Source of the DNA: Yimella sp.
GTDB lineage: Bacteria > Actinomycetota > Actinomycetes > Actinomycetales > Dermatophilaceae
Assembly: GCA_030150425.1 (NCBI GenBank)
Contig: JASLFY010000195.1
Coordinates: forward strand, 1-13,630
Direction: 5' to 3'
DNA: 13,630 nucleotides
Below are positions 1-7,531 of this stretch, one piece after another. Both the position numbers and the translations under genes were made by a program. Numbering within the stretch: position 1 is the first letter of the stretch; each line of letters starts with the position of its first letter. Below the pieces are notes generated by a model, which was given only the letters and a program-made list of their open reading frames with translations, was not told where the DNA came from and did not search any database.

Positions 1-38
1 GCGCTGTCGTGCAATGGAACACGAGGAAAACCGGATGA
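1..38 (+). CDS. 3' end of an upstream gene (partial), possibly cobL
   Basis: A frame beginning at base 3 is open from the left edge and stops at TGA 36-38, reading AVVQWNTRKTG. The stop overlaps the cobM start as ATGA, the same junction style used further along the locus, so this is probably the tail of a co-transcribed gene. Eleven residues cannot identify a family. In Mycobacterium tuberculosis cobL lies directly upstream of cobM, so the CbiT-like C-terminus of CobL is a reasonable guess from gene order only. The codons here (CAA, AGG, AAA, GGA) are poorer in G/C at third positions than in neighbouring genes, which leaves some doubt. Confidence 0.45.
   Translation, partial: AVVQWNTRKTG
23..30 (+). 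promoter_or_regulatory. Ribosome binding site deciding the cobM start
   Basis: The purine run GAGGAAAA lies 4 nt before ATG 35. It supports ATG 35 over the in-frame ATG 14, which would put this run inside the coding region and add seven residues before the conserved methyltransferase start. Confidence 0.65.
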
Positions 39-781
39 CCGTCCACTTCATCGGAGCGGGCCCCGGCGCCGCCGACCTGCTGACCCTGCGCGCCGCGAAC
101 CTGCTGGCGGCCAGCCCGGTCTGCCTCTACGCCGGCACCTACCTCGACGCGAAGGTTCTCGGCCACTGCCCCGCAGGCGCCGAGCTGGTCGACACCCAAC
201 ACCTGAACCTCGACGCGATCGTCGAGGTGATGCAGCGGGCCGACGCGGCCGGCCACGACGTCGCCCGACTCTGCTCCGGCGACCCGAGCGTCTACTCCGC
301 CATCGCCGAGCAGACCCGTCGCCTCGATGCGCTCGGCATCGCCTGGGACGTCTGCCCCGGGGTGCCCGCGTACGCCGCGACCGCGGCCCTCATCGGCCGG
401 GAACTCACGGTCCCCGAGGTCGCCCAGTCGGTCGTCCTGACCCGCGCCCAGCGCGATTCGACCAAGATGCCGTCGGGCGAATCCCTGCAGGCGTACGCCG
501 CCACCGGCGCCACGCTGGTGCTCCACCTCGCGATCCGCCACATGCGCCGGATCGCCGAGGAGCTCACCCCGTTCCACGGCGCCGACTGCCCGGTCGTGGT
601 CGGTTCGCAGGTCAGCACCCCGGACGAGCTGGTGCTGCGCGGCACCCTCGCCGACATCGCCGACCAGGTCGAGGCCCACGGTCTGCGCCAGGCCGCGGTG
701 ATCCTGGTCGGCCGAGCGCTGACCGCGGGCGAGTTCGTGGAGTCCCACCTCTACTCCTCCCGTACGCCCCCGCCCGCCTGA
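35..781 (+). CDS. cobM: Precorrin-4 C11-methyltransferase
   Basis: This enzyme transfers a methyl group from S-adenosylmethionine to C11 of precorrin-4, giving precorrin-5 in the corrin ring pathway; it is cytosolic. The 248-residue protein has the usual length of a CobM/CbiF tetrapyrrole methylase. It opens with VHFIGAGPGAADLLTLRA (residues 3-20), where the GxGPG loop binds SAM. It also carries CSGDPSVYSAI (80-90), the PGVPAYAATAA stretch (108-118) and the CobM-typical ELTVPEV.QSVVLTR block (123-137). ATG 35 is chosen because of the GAGGAAAA ribosome site and the family start; ATG 14 would add MEHEENR. The gene overlaps the preceding stop by ATGA. A cobalamin riboswitch follows it, so cobM belongs to the upstream transcript and is not itself downstream of that switch. 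Assignment to CobM rather than CobJ or CobI rests on the ELTVPEV region. Confidence 0.95.
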   Translation: MTVHFIGAGPGAADLLTLRAANLLAASPVCLYAGTYLDAKVLGHCPAGAELVDTQHLNLDAIVEVMQRADAAGHDVARLCSGDPSVYSAIAEQTRRLDALGIAWDVCPGVPAYAATAALIGRELTVPEVAQSVVLTRAQRDSTKMPSGESLQAYAATGATLVLHLAIRHMRRIAEELTPFHGADCPVVVGSQVSTPDELVLRGTLADIADQVEAHGLRQAAVILVGRALTAGEFVESHLYSSRTPPPA

Positions 782-797
782 TCTCCGCTGTGCCAGA

Positions 798-893
798 ATC
801 GACGACGGCACTTCCCGAGGAATACCGGTGCGAATCCGGAGCGGTCCCGCCACTGTGAGCTGACGAGTCGTCGGCGAGCCAGGACGTCGGGGG
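798..893 (+). promoter_or_regulatory. Cobalamin (adenosylcobalamin) riboswitch aptamer
   Basis: The conserved core of B12 riboswitches can be read directly. GAGGAATACCGGTGCGAATC starts at 817 and forms the CCGG/CCGG P3 stem (825-828 with 836-839). GCGGTCCCGCCACTGTGA (841-858) follows, the actinobacterial form of the P5/J6-3 region. GAGCCAGGACGTC (876-888) is the B12 box. A closing P1-like stem pairs CGACG (800-804) with CGTCG (885-889). The GACGA/TCGTC pairing around 862-872 is a short variable arm. It lies between cobM and the chelatase gene, all on the + strand, so it should reduce expression of the chelatase-to-cbiB operon when B12 is plentiful. Outer boundaries are approximate. Confidence 0.93.
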
Positions 894-895
894 TG

Positions 896-959
896 TCGAC
901 CCGACCGAGCCCGGCCGGGTCCCGCTACGGGCGAGCGTGGTCACTCGCCGGGAGGTCGA
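896..959 (+). promoter_or_regulatory. Riboswitch expression platform that can hide the chelatase ribosome site
   Basis: The leader after the aptamer can form two exclusive folds. In the first, TCGACC (896-901) pairs with GGTCGA (954-959) and CCCGGC (910-915) pairs with GCCGGG (947-952), which buries the whole GGGAGG ribosome site at 950-955. In the second, GACCCG (898-903) pairs with CGGGTC (916-921) and GGCGAG (930-935) pairs with CTCGCC (944-949), leaving most of the ribosome site single-stranded. No run of T follows either hairpin, so translational control fits better than a Rho-independent terminator. The pairings are seen in the sequence; the switching role is inferred. Confidence 0.55.
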
Positions 960-965
960 AAGTCC

Positions 966-2987
966 TTGTCGCAGTTCCCTTTCGCGGCCATCGTCGGTTC
1001 CGACGACATGGCGCTGGCGCTCATCCTCACCACCGTCTCCCCGCAGGTCGGCGGAGTGCTCGTACGCGGCGAGAAGGGCACCGCGAAGTCCACGATGGTG
1101 CGCGCCCTCACCGACGTCCTGCCCGACCAGGCCGTGGTCGACGGCTGCCGTTTCGGTTGTGACCCGGAGCGTCCCGACCCCACCTGCCCCGACGGGCCGC
1201 ACGACGGCGCGAGCGCGCACCGTCGCCCGGCCCGACTCGTCGAACTCCCGGTCGGCGCCGGCGAGGACCGGGTCATCGGTTCGCTCGACCTCGGCAAGGC
1301 CCTCAGCAGCGGTCAGACCAGCTTCGAACCGGGCCTGCTGGCACAGGCCAACCGCGGCCTGCTCTACGTCGACGAGGTGAACCTGCTGCACGACCACCTC
1401 GTCGACGTGCTCCTCGACGCCGCCGCGATGGGCCGCAACACCGTTGAGCGGGAAGGGGTTTCGGTTTCCCACGCGGCCCACGTGACGCTGGTCGGCACGA
1501 TGAACCCCGAGGAGGGCGAACTGCGGCCGCAGCTGCTGGACCGGTTCGGCCTCACCGTCGAGGTCGCCGCCTCGCGCGACCCGGAACTGCGGGCCGAGGT
1601 CGTACGCCGCCGGTTGGCGTTCGACGCCGACCCCGAAGCCTTCACCGCCCGCTTTGCGGACGCCCAGCAGGACCTGCGCGACCGGCTGGCCGCCGCGACC
1701 GCCCGGTTGGCGGACGTACGGCTCACGGATCGGGCACTGTCGACGATCGCCCGTGTCTGCGCCGGGTTCGACGTCGACGGGATGCGCGCCGACATCGTCA
1801 CCGCCCGCGCCGCGCGCGCCCACGCAGCCTGGGCGGGCCGCGACGAGGTCACCAAGGACGACATCCGCGTCGCCGCGAAACTCGCTCTGCCACACCGCCG
1901 TCGGCGCAATCCGTTCGACGCGCCCGGGTTGGACGAGGACCTGCTCGAGCAGTTGCTGAACGACGAACCGGACGGTCCGGACGACGAACCGGAGGGCCCC
2001 GACGACACCCCGGACGGTCCGCCGCCCGGTGGCGGCGAGCAGCCGACCGACGGCCCGCAGGACGGGTCCGAGCGCCCGGAGCAGCCCGAACAGCCGCCGG
2101 CCGACAGCACCGGCGAGTCGGACCAGCCCGCCGAGCCGACCCACGGAACCGCGACCACCGGCACCGCATCGGCGGGTCGGCCGTACACCCCCCGCACCCT
2201 GCGCGTACGCGGCATCGGCGCCGGTTCCGCGGGCCGCCGCAGCAAGGCGATCACCACCGGCGGCCACACCATCGGGGCCACCACCCGCGCCGACGGCCGG
2301 GTCCATCTGCCGGCGACGGTGCTCGCCGCGGCACCCCACCAACGCAGCCGAGGTCGTACCGACGGGACGCTGCGCTTCGCGCCCACCGACGTACGCCGCC
2401 GGGTCACGCTCGGTCGCGAGTCGAACCTGGTCCTGATCGCCGTCGACGCTTCCGGCTCGATGGCCGCCCGGCGCCGGATGGAGGCGGTGAAGACCGCGGT
2501 GCTCAGCCTGCTGCTGGACGCCTACCGGCGCCGCGACCGGGTCGGCGTGATCAGCTTCCGAGGCGACGGCGCCGAGGTGCTGCTGCCGCCGACCTCCTCC
2601 GTCGAGGCCGCCGCCCGCTGCCTGGCGGAACTGCCGCACGGCGGTCGTACGCCGTTGGCCGAAGGCCTGACCCGCGCTGCGCAGACCCTGCAGATCGAGC
2701 GGATCCGCGACCCGCGCCGGCGCCCGCTGCTGGTCGTCGTCACCGACGGCCGCGCCACGGCCGGCAAGGACGCCCTGCAGCGCGCCCGCACCATCGCCGA
2801 CCAGTGGTCGACCACCGGGGTCGACGCGGTGGTCATCGACTGCGAGTCCGGCCGGTTCCGCATGGGACTGGCCGCCGACCTCGCCCACCGGATGGGCGCC
2901 GACCACGTTCCCGTCGAGGAGCTCGCCGCGGACACCCTGGTCGACGTCGTCCGCGCGACCGGCAACCCGAACGGAAGGGCCGCCTGA
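966..2987 (+). CDS. Fused ChlI/ChlD-type AAA+ and VWA chelatase subunit (probable cobaltochelatase component)
   Basis: This 673-residue protein joins an AAA+ motor (ChlI/BchI/CobS-like) to a VWA domain (ChlD/BchD/CobT-like). Such proteins power metal insertion into tetrapyrroles. Walker A GEKGTAKS is at residues 35-42 and Walker B YVDEVNLL has D136/E137, followed by MNPEEGELRPQLLDRF with the sensor and arginine-finger region. Residues about 325-430 form an acidic, Pro/Gly-rich linker. The VWA domain has the MIDAS motif DASGS (494-498) with T562. TTG 966 is the start: no in-frame ATG or GTG exists upstream, a GGGAGG site lies at 950-955, and QFPFAAIVG is the usual ChlI N-terminus. It follows a B12 riboswitch and precedes cobO, so the metal is most likely cobalt with CobN (not in this window); a magnesium chelatase role is unlikely without chlorophyll genes. 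Confidence 0.88.
   Translation: MSQFPFAAIVGSDDMALALILTTVSPQVGGVLVRGEKGTAKSTMVRALTDVLPDQAVVDGCRFGCDPERPDPTCPDGPHDGASAHRRPARLVELPVGAGEDRVIGSLDLGKALSSGQTSFEPGLLAQANRGLLYVDEVNLLHDHLVDVLLDAAAMGRNTVEREGVSVSHAAHVTLVGTMNPEEGELRPQLLDRFGLTVEVAASRDPELRAEVVRRRLAFDADPEAFTARFADAQQDLRDRLAAATARLADVRLTDRALSTIARVCAGFDVDGMRADIVTARAARAHAAWAGRDEVTKDDIRVAAKLALPHRRRRNPFDAPGLDEDLLEQLLNDEPDGPDDEPEGPDDTPDGPPPGGGEQPTDGPQDGSERPEQPEQPPADSTGESDQPAEPTHGTATTGTASAGRPYTPRTLRVRGIGAGSAGRRSKAITTGGHTIGATTRADGRVHLPATVLAAAPHQRSRGRTDGTLRFAPTDVRRRVTLGRESNLVLIAVDASGSMAARRRMEAVKTAVLSLLLDAYRRRDRVGVISFRGDGAEVLLPPTSSVEAAARCLAELPHGGRTPLAEGLTRAAQTLQIERIRDPRRRPLLVVVTDGRATAGKDALQRARTIADQWSTTGVDAVVIDCESGRFRMGLAADLAHRMGADHVPVEELAADTLVDVVRATGNPNGRAA
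1962..2024 (+). repeat. Three tandem 21-bp repeats in the chelatase linker
   Basis: Three in-frame 21-bp units (1962-1982, 1983-2003, 2004-2024) encode DEPDGPD, DEPEGPD and DTPDGPP at the start of the acidic linker between the AAA+ and VWA domains. Copy number probably varies between strains. Acidic proline-rich linkers are usual in ChlD-type proteins; the exact tandem repetition is a local feature. Confidence 0.75.
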
Positions 2988-3601
2988 TGGCACAGGGACG
3001 GACGCCGGTCACGGCGAACGACGGACTGACCACCAAGCAGCGGCGCAACCGGCCGCTGGTGATCGTCCACGGCGGCGCCGGCAAGGGGAAGTCGACGGCC
3101 GCGTTCGGTCTCGCGCTGCGCGGTTGGAACCAGGGGTGGTCGATCGGCGTGTTCCAGTTCGTGAAGTCGGCCAAGTGGAAGATCGGTGAGCAGGCCGCGC
3201 TCGAGGCGCTCGACAAGGTGCACCGCGAGACCGGCCAGGGCGGCCCGATCGAGTGGCACAAGATGGGCTCCGGCTGGTCCTGGTCGCGCCGGTCCGGCAC
3301 CGAGGAGGACCACGCCCGCGACGCCCGGGAGGGCTGGGCCGAGATCAAGCGGCGGATCGCCGCCGAGACCCACACGCTCTACGTCCTCGACGAGTTCACG
3401 TACGTCCTCAAGTGGGGCTGGGTCGACGTCGAGGACGTCGTCGAGACGCTGCGGACGCGGCCCGGCCACCAGCACGTCGTGATCACCGGCCGCGACCCCG
3501 ACCCGCGACTGCTCGAGATCGCCGACCTGGCCACCGAGATGACCAAGATCGCCCACCCGTTCGACCGCGGCCAGAAGGGCCAGCGGGGCATCGAATGGTG
3601 A
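2987..3601 (+). CDS. cobO: Cob(I)yrinic acid a,c-diamide adenosyltransferase
   Basis: This CobA/CobO/BtuR-family corrinoid adenosyltransferase moves the 5'-deoxyadenosyl group of ATP to Co(I) of cobyrinic acid a,c-diamide (or cobinamide). The 204-residue protein has the family P-loop HGGAGKGKS (28-36, with G29, K35), then FGLALRGWNQGWSIGVFQFVKS and the nucleotide-site segment YVLDEFTYVLKWGWVDVEDV, all typical of the BtuR/CobO fold. The N-terminal extension before residue 24 (with TTKQRRNRP) matches the part that covers the active site in BtuR-type enzymes. ATG 2987 shares one base with the preceding TGA (TGATG) and has GGAAGGG at 2973-2979. The long upstream extension of this frame inside the chelatase gene is not real. 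Confidence 0.95.
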   Translation: MAQGRTPVTANDGLTTKQRRNRPLVIVHGGAGKGKSTAAFGLALRGWNQGWSIGVFQFVKSAKWKIGEQAALEALDKVHRETGQGGPIEWHKMGSGWSWSRRSGTEEDHARDAREGWAEIKRRIAAETHTLYVLDEFTYVLKWGWVDVEDVVETLRTRPGHQHVVITGRDPDPRLLEIADLATEMTKIAHPFDRGQKGQRGIEW

Positions 3602-6039
3602 GTCACCCGCGGGTGGTCGTGGCGGCGACCGCGTCCGGGCAGGGCAAGACCACCATCGCCGTCGGACTGCTGGCGGCCCTGCGTCGCCGCGGTCTGTCGG
3701 TGGCCGGCTTCAAGGTCGGCCCGGACTACATCGACCCGGGCTACCATGCGCTCGCGACCGGTCGACCGGGTCGCAACCTGGACCCGTTCCTCACGTCACC
3801 GGAGCTGGTCAATCCGTTGTTGCACAACGGGTTTCGGGGCATCGACGGTGAGGACACCGCGGACATCGGCGTCATCGAGGGCGTGATGGGTCTGTTCGAC
3901 GGCCGGTTGGGCACCGACGGCTTCGCCTCCACTGCCCACGTCGCCGCGCTCACCAACTCCCCGGTCGTGCTCGTCGTGGACATCTCGTCCGCGTCGCGGA
4001 CGGTCGGCGCGATCGTCCGCGGACTCGCCGACCACGATCCGGACGTACGGATCGGCGGGGTGATCCTGAACAAGTCGGGCAGCCCGCGGCACGCCGCGGA
4101 GGTGCAGCGCGCCGTCGAGCAGGTCGGCCTGCCGGTGTTCGGCATCCTCCCCCGCGACGCCGGGGTGTCGGCGCCGTCGCGGCACCTCGGGCTCGTGCCC
4201 GCGGCCGAACGTACGGACGCCGTCGCCGCGCTCGACCGCCTCGCCGCACAGATCGAGGAGCACGTCGACCTCGACGCGATCCTCGACCTCGCCCGCACCG
4301 CGCCGCCGATCCAGGCCGAGCCGTGGTCGCCGCCGTCGGTCTCGACGGACGGGAAGAAGCCGGTCGTCGCGGTCGCCGGCGGCCGCGCCTTCACCTTCCG
4401 CTACGCCGAGACCACCGAACTGCTGCAGGCGTACGGCTGCGAGGTCGCGGTCTTCGACCCCGCCACCGATGCCGACCTTCCGCCTAACACCTCCGCGCTC
4501 TACCTCGGCGGCGGCTTCCCGGAGGCCCACGTGGCCGACCTCGCCGCGAACACCCCGCTCCTGACGCGCATCCGCGCGGCCGTCGAGACCGGCATGCCGA
4601 CGGTCGCGGAGTGCGCCGGGCTGCTCTACCTCGGCCGGGCGCTGGACGGCCACACGCTGGTCGGAGCGCTGCCCACCACCGCCGCGATGCACCCGCGGCT
4701 GACCCTCGGCTACCGCGCTGCCGAACTGGCCACCGACTCGATCCTCGGCCCGGCCGGCACCCAGGTCACCGGTCACGAATTCCACCGCACCGCAACCGAA
4801 CCCGGCGTCGGTGAGGCACCGGCTTGGCGACTCGACGGCCGCCCCGAGGGGTTCGCCCTCGACCCGGCCGGCACCGGTCGGGCGAGCGTCGTGGCGTCCT
4901 ACCTGCACGTCCACTGGGCGGGCCACCCGCAGCTCGCGGCGGCGTTCGCGAAGGCCGCGGGCGAGTGGACCGGGCAGGACTCGGTGGAGCCGGTTCAGCC
5001 GGCCCCGGTGACGTCACCTCCGGAGAACCACCACGGCGACGACGACCTGCGCGACCGCCCTGACCTGGTCGACCTCGCGGTGAACGTACGCGTCCCGCAG
5101 CCCCCGGACTGGCTCGCCGAGCGGTTGCGGGCCGGAGTGAGCGACCTGGCCGCCTACCCCGACCAGCGGGTGGCCCGCGCCGCGCTCGCGCAACGGCACG
5201 GCGTCCCGCCGGAGATGGTGCTGCCGACCGCCGGCGGCGCGGAGGCGTTCGCCCTCATCGCCCGGGCGATCGACGGGCGGCGACCGCTGGTGGTCCACCC
5301 CCAGTTCAGCGAACCGGACGCCGCACTGCGGGCGGTCGGGCGCCGCGCGGAACATCACCTGCTCACCGGGGCGGACGACTTCCGACTCGACCCGACGACC
5401 GTCGACCCGGCCGCGGACCTGGTCTTCGTCGGCAATCCGACCAACCCGACCGGGGTCCTGCACCCACGCTCGACGCTGGAGAACCTGCGTCGGCCGGGGC
5501 GGGTTCTGGTGGTCGATGAAGCCTTCTACGACTGTCTAGTCTCTGACGCAGATTCCCTGATAGGCCGTCAGATGGAGAACCTGTTGGTGCTCCGCTCGCT
5601 GACCAAGACCTGGGGCGTCGCCGGTCTGCGGGCCGGTTACGTCGTCGGTGATCCCGGGCTGTTGCGACTCCTCGAGCGGGCCCAGCCGCACTGGCCGGTC
5701 TCGACCCCGGCGCTTGTCGTCGCGGAGGCCACCACTACCCCAGCCGCTCGCGCCGAGGCGGCGCAACTCGCGGAGCAGACCGCCGAGGACCGGGCCCATC
5801 TGGTCGCGCAGCTCGAGCGGCTCGGCCTGCGACCCGTGCCCGGTGTCGCCCCGTTCGTGCTGGTCGAGGTGGGTCCGGGCGTACGGGAGTCGTTGCGCGA
5901 CAACGGATTCGCCGTACGTCGGTGCGACACCTTCCCCGGTCTGTCGGGCGACTGGATCCGGATCGCCGTCCGCGACCGGGCCACCACCGACGCCTTCCTG
6001 ACCACCCTGACCCGCTCGCTGGAGAGGCTGCCCGCATGA
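3595..6039 (+). CDS. cobB: Fusion protein: cobyrinate a,c-diamide synthase (CobB) - threonine-phosphate decarboxylase-like (CobC)
   Basis: The 814-residue protein has two complete domains in one open frame. Residues 1 to about 457 are CobB, the glutamine-dependent ATP-using amidase for side chains a and c. They show P-loop ASGQGKTT (13-20), FKVGPDYIDPGYH, GVMGLFDG, and a class I glutamine amidotransferase part with C340 in VAECAGLLYL, GHEFHRT, and H438/H440 in SYLHVHW. After a linker (about 458-490), residues 491-814 form a PLP fold type I aminotransferase relative like CobC/CobD, which makes aminopropanol phosphate from threonine phosphate. They show NPTNPTG from N614, D641 in VVDEAFYD, PLP lysine K671 in SLTKTWGVAGLRAGY, and R789. 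ATG 3595 overlaps cobO by 7 nt; GTG 3598 (4-nt overlap) is equally possible. The two activities serve different arms of the pathway, so the fusion probably helps co-expression rather than channelling (inference). Confidence 0.92.
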   Translation: MVSHPRVVVAATASGQGKTTIAVGLLAALRRRGLSVAGFKVGPDYIDPGYHALATGRPGRNLDPFLTSPELVNPLLHNGFRGIDGEDTADIGVIEGVMGLFDGRLGTDGFASTAHVAALTNSPVVLVVDISSASRTVGAIVRGLADHDPDVRIGGVILNKSGSPRHAAEVQRAVEQVGLPVFGILPRDAGVSAPSRHLGLVPAAERTDAVAALDRLAAQIEEHVDLDAILDLARTAPPIQAEPWSPPSVSTDGKKPVVAVAGGRAFTFRYAETTELLQAYGCEVAVFDPATDADLPPNTSALYLGGGFPEAHVADLAANTPLLTRIRAAVETGMPTVAECAGLLYLGRALDGHTLVGALPTTAAMHPRLTLGYRAAELATDSILGPAGTQVTGHEFHRTATEPGVGEAPAWRLDGRPEGFALDPAGTGRASVVASYLHVHWAGHPQLAAAFAKAAGEWTGQDSVEPVQPAPVTSPPENHHGDDDLRDRPDLVDLAVNVRVPQPPDWLAERLRAGVSDLAAYPDQRVARAALAQRHGVPPEMVLPTAGGAEAFALIARAIDGRRPLVVHPQFSEPDAALRAVGRRAEHHLLTGADDFRLDPTTVDPAADLVFVGNPTNPTGVLHPRSTLENLRRPGRVLVVDEAFYDCLVSDADSLIGRQMENLLVLRSLTKTWGVAGLRAGYVVGDPGLLRLLERAQPHWPVSTPALVVAEATTTPAARAEAAQLAEQTAEDRAHLVAQLERLGLRPVPGVAPFVLVEVGPGVRESLRDNGFAVRRCDTFPGLSGDWIRIAVRDRATTDAFLTTLTRSLERLPA

Positions 6040-6779
6040 CCGAGAACAAGACCGTGGGCGAGGTGGTGCTGCTCGGCGGCGGCCCCGGCGACCCCGGGCT
6101 GCTGACCCTCGCCGGGATGGACGCCCTGCGCGCCGCCGACGTCATCGTCTGCGACCGGCTCGCCCCGCTGGCCGTGCTGGACGACCTCGACGCCGACGTC
6201 ATCCACGTCGGCAAGATCCCGCGCGGCGAGTTCACCCCGCAGGAGCGGATCAACCAACTGCTGATCGACAACGCCCTGGCCGGGCGGAAGGTCGTCCGCT
6301 TCAAGGGCGGCGACAACTTCGTCTTCGGCCGCGGCGGCGAGGAGTGGAACGCCTGCGTCGCCGCCGGGATCGACGTACGGATCATCCCGGGCGTCAGCAG
6401 TTCGCTGGCCGCTCCGGCCCTCGCCGGCATCCCGGTCACCCACCGCGAGCTGACGCAGGGCTTCACCGTCGTCTCGGGCCACGTCCCGCCCGGCGATCCG
6501 CGCAGCACGGTCGACTGGGCGAACCTCGCCGCGAGCGATCTGACCCTCGTGGTGCTGATGGGCGTCGCCCACCTGGGCGACATCGCCGGCACACTGATCG
6601 AGCACGGCCGCCCGGCCGACACCCCCGCCGCCTGCATCGCCGACGCGGGACTGCCGACCCAACACGACGTACGCGGCCCGTTGGCGCAGATCGCAGAGCT
6701 CGCCGCCACCGCGGGGATCGAGCCGCCCGCGGTCACCGTCATCGGCCCGGTCGTCGACGCACTGGACGCCCTGGCGTGA
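6036..6779 (+). CDS. cobA: Uroporphyrinogen-III C-methyltransferase
   Basis: This SAM-dependent enzyme methylates uroporphyrinogen III at C2 and C7 to precorrin-2, the branch point to cobalamin and siroheme. The 247-residue protein is a stand-alone SUMT without the CysG dehydrogenase/chelatase part. It shows GGGPGDPGLLTLAG (14-27) for SAM binding, CDRLAPLAVL, VGKIPRGEFTPQERINQLL, FKGGDNFVFGRGGEEW (89-104), IIPGVSSSLAAPALAGIPVTHR and a C-terminal VIGPVV strand. Position 94 is Asn where many family members have Pro (GGDPF); whether this is clade-normal cannot be judged here. ATG 6036 overlaps the preceding TGA by 4 nt (ATGA), with GGAGAGG at 6021-6027. In this context it most likely feeds B12; a second role in siroheme cannot be excluded. 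Confidence 0.95.
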   Translation: MTENKTVGEVVLLGGGPGDPGLLTLAGMDALRAADVIVCDRLAPLAVLDDLDADVIHVGKIPRGEFTPQERINQLLIDNALAGRKVVRFKGGDNFVFGRGGEEWNACVAAGIDVRIIPGVSSSLAAPALAGIPVTHRELTQGFTVVSGHVPPGDPRSTVDWANLAASDLTLVVLMGVAHLGDIAGTLIEHGRPADTPAACIADAGLPTQHDVRGPLAQIAELAATAGIEPPAVTVIGPVVDALDALA

Positions 6780-7531
6780 AGAGCTTCCGGCTGGCCCTCG
6801 GCACCCTTACGGTGATCCCGTGCGGTGAGCTGGGTGACCTCGACCAACGGACCGGCGGCCGGGCGATGCTGCTGGCCCCGATCGCGACCCTCCCGCTCGG
6901 CCTGCTCGCCGGGCTGCTGGCGATCGCCGGTTGGCACGCCGGACTGCCCGGCCCGGCGGTCGGTCTGGTCGTAGTGGCCGCGTTGGCCGTGGCGACCCGG
7001 GCGATGCACCTCGACGGCCTTGCCGACACCGTCGACGGCCTGGGCGGTGGCTGGACCCGCGAGCGCGCGCTGGAGATCATGCGGCGCGGCGACGTCGGGC
7101 CGATGGGCGTGACCGCGCTGCTGGTTGCAGCGGGCCTACAGACCATCTGTATCGGCGTGATCGACATACATCCGCTGCTGCTCGCCGTGACGGTCGTCGT
7201 CGCCCGCTGCGCCCTCCCGGTCGCCTGTGCCCGCGGCATCGGCAGCGCGCGAGAGGGCGGCATGGGCGCCCTGGTCGCCGGCACCGTCCCTCCCGCAGCG
7301 GCAGTCGTCGTCGCGCTGCTCGGCGCCGGCGCGCTCGTCGGCGCCGCGACCTGGGTCGGAACCTCCCCGCTCCTGGCGGCGCTGGCCGCCCTGGCCGCGG
7401 CCGTCGCGGTCGGGCTGTTGCTGCACCGCTGCGCCCGCCGACTCGGCGGCATCACCGGCGACGTCCTGGGCGCCACCGTGGAGGTGGCGTTCACCGTGCT
7501 GCTCCTCGTCCTGGCGGTGGTGCCGCGATGA
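6776..7531 (+). CDS. cobS: Adenosylcobinamide-GDP ribazoletransferase (cobalamin synthase)
   Basis: This integral membrane enzyme joins adenosylcobinamide-GDP to alpha-ribazole (or its phosphate), closing the nucleotide loop. The 251-residue protein is near the family norm and is mostly hydrophobic, with membrane segments around 29-49, 57-75, 113-140, 160-185, 193-215 and 232-250. The family signature MHLDGLADTVDGLG (77-90), with Asp residues thought to bind metal and substrate, is followed by IMRRGDVGPMGVTAL and, later, RLGGITGDVLGA. The GTG start overlaps the cobA stop (GTGA). No clear ribosome site precedes it, so it relies on translational coupling. It lies next to cobU and cbiB, the usual nucleotide-loop group. 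Confidence 0.94.
   Translation: MKSFRLALGTLTVIPCGELGDLDQRTGGRAMLLAPIATLPLGLLAGLLAIAGWHAGLPGPAVGLVVVAALAVATRAMHLDGLADTVDGLGGGWTRERALEIMRRGDVGPMGVTALLVAAGLQTICIGVIDIHPLLLAVTVVVARCALPVACARGIGSAREGGMGALVAGTVPPAAAVVVALLGAGALVGAATWVGTSPLLAALAALAAAVAVGLLLHRCARRLGGITGDVLGATVEVAFTVLLLVLAVVPR

Noticed and set aside
930..949. The hairpin before the chelatase gene read as a Rho-independent terminator.
   Set aside because: The stem is only 6 bp and is followed by the ribosome binding site, not a T run.
612..2993. A 793-codon open frame on the - strand opposite the chelatase gene.
   Set aside because: It is rich in Arg/Gly/Ala without any domain, as expected for the antisense of a GC-rich gene. The + strand frame has full AAA+ and VWA motifs.
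3253..3594. An upstream extension of the CobB-CobC frame into cobO.
   Set aside because: The extension is Arg/Pro-rich shadow sequence inside cobO. The CobB P-loop domain starts right after ATG 3595 or GTG 3598.
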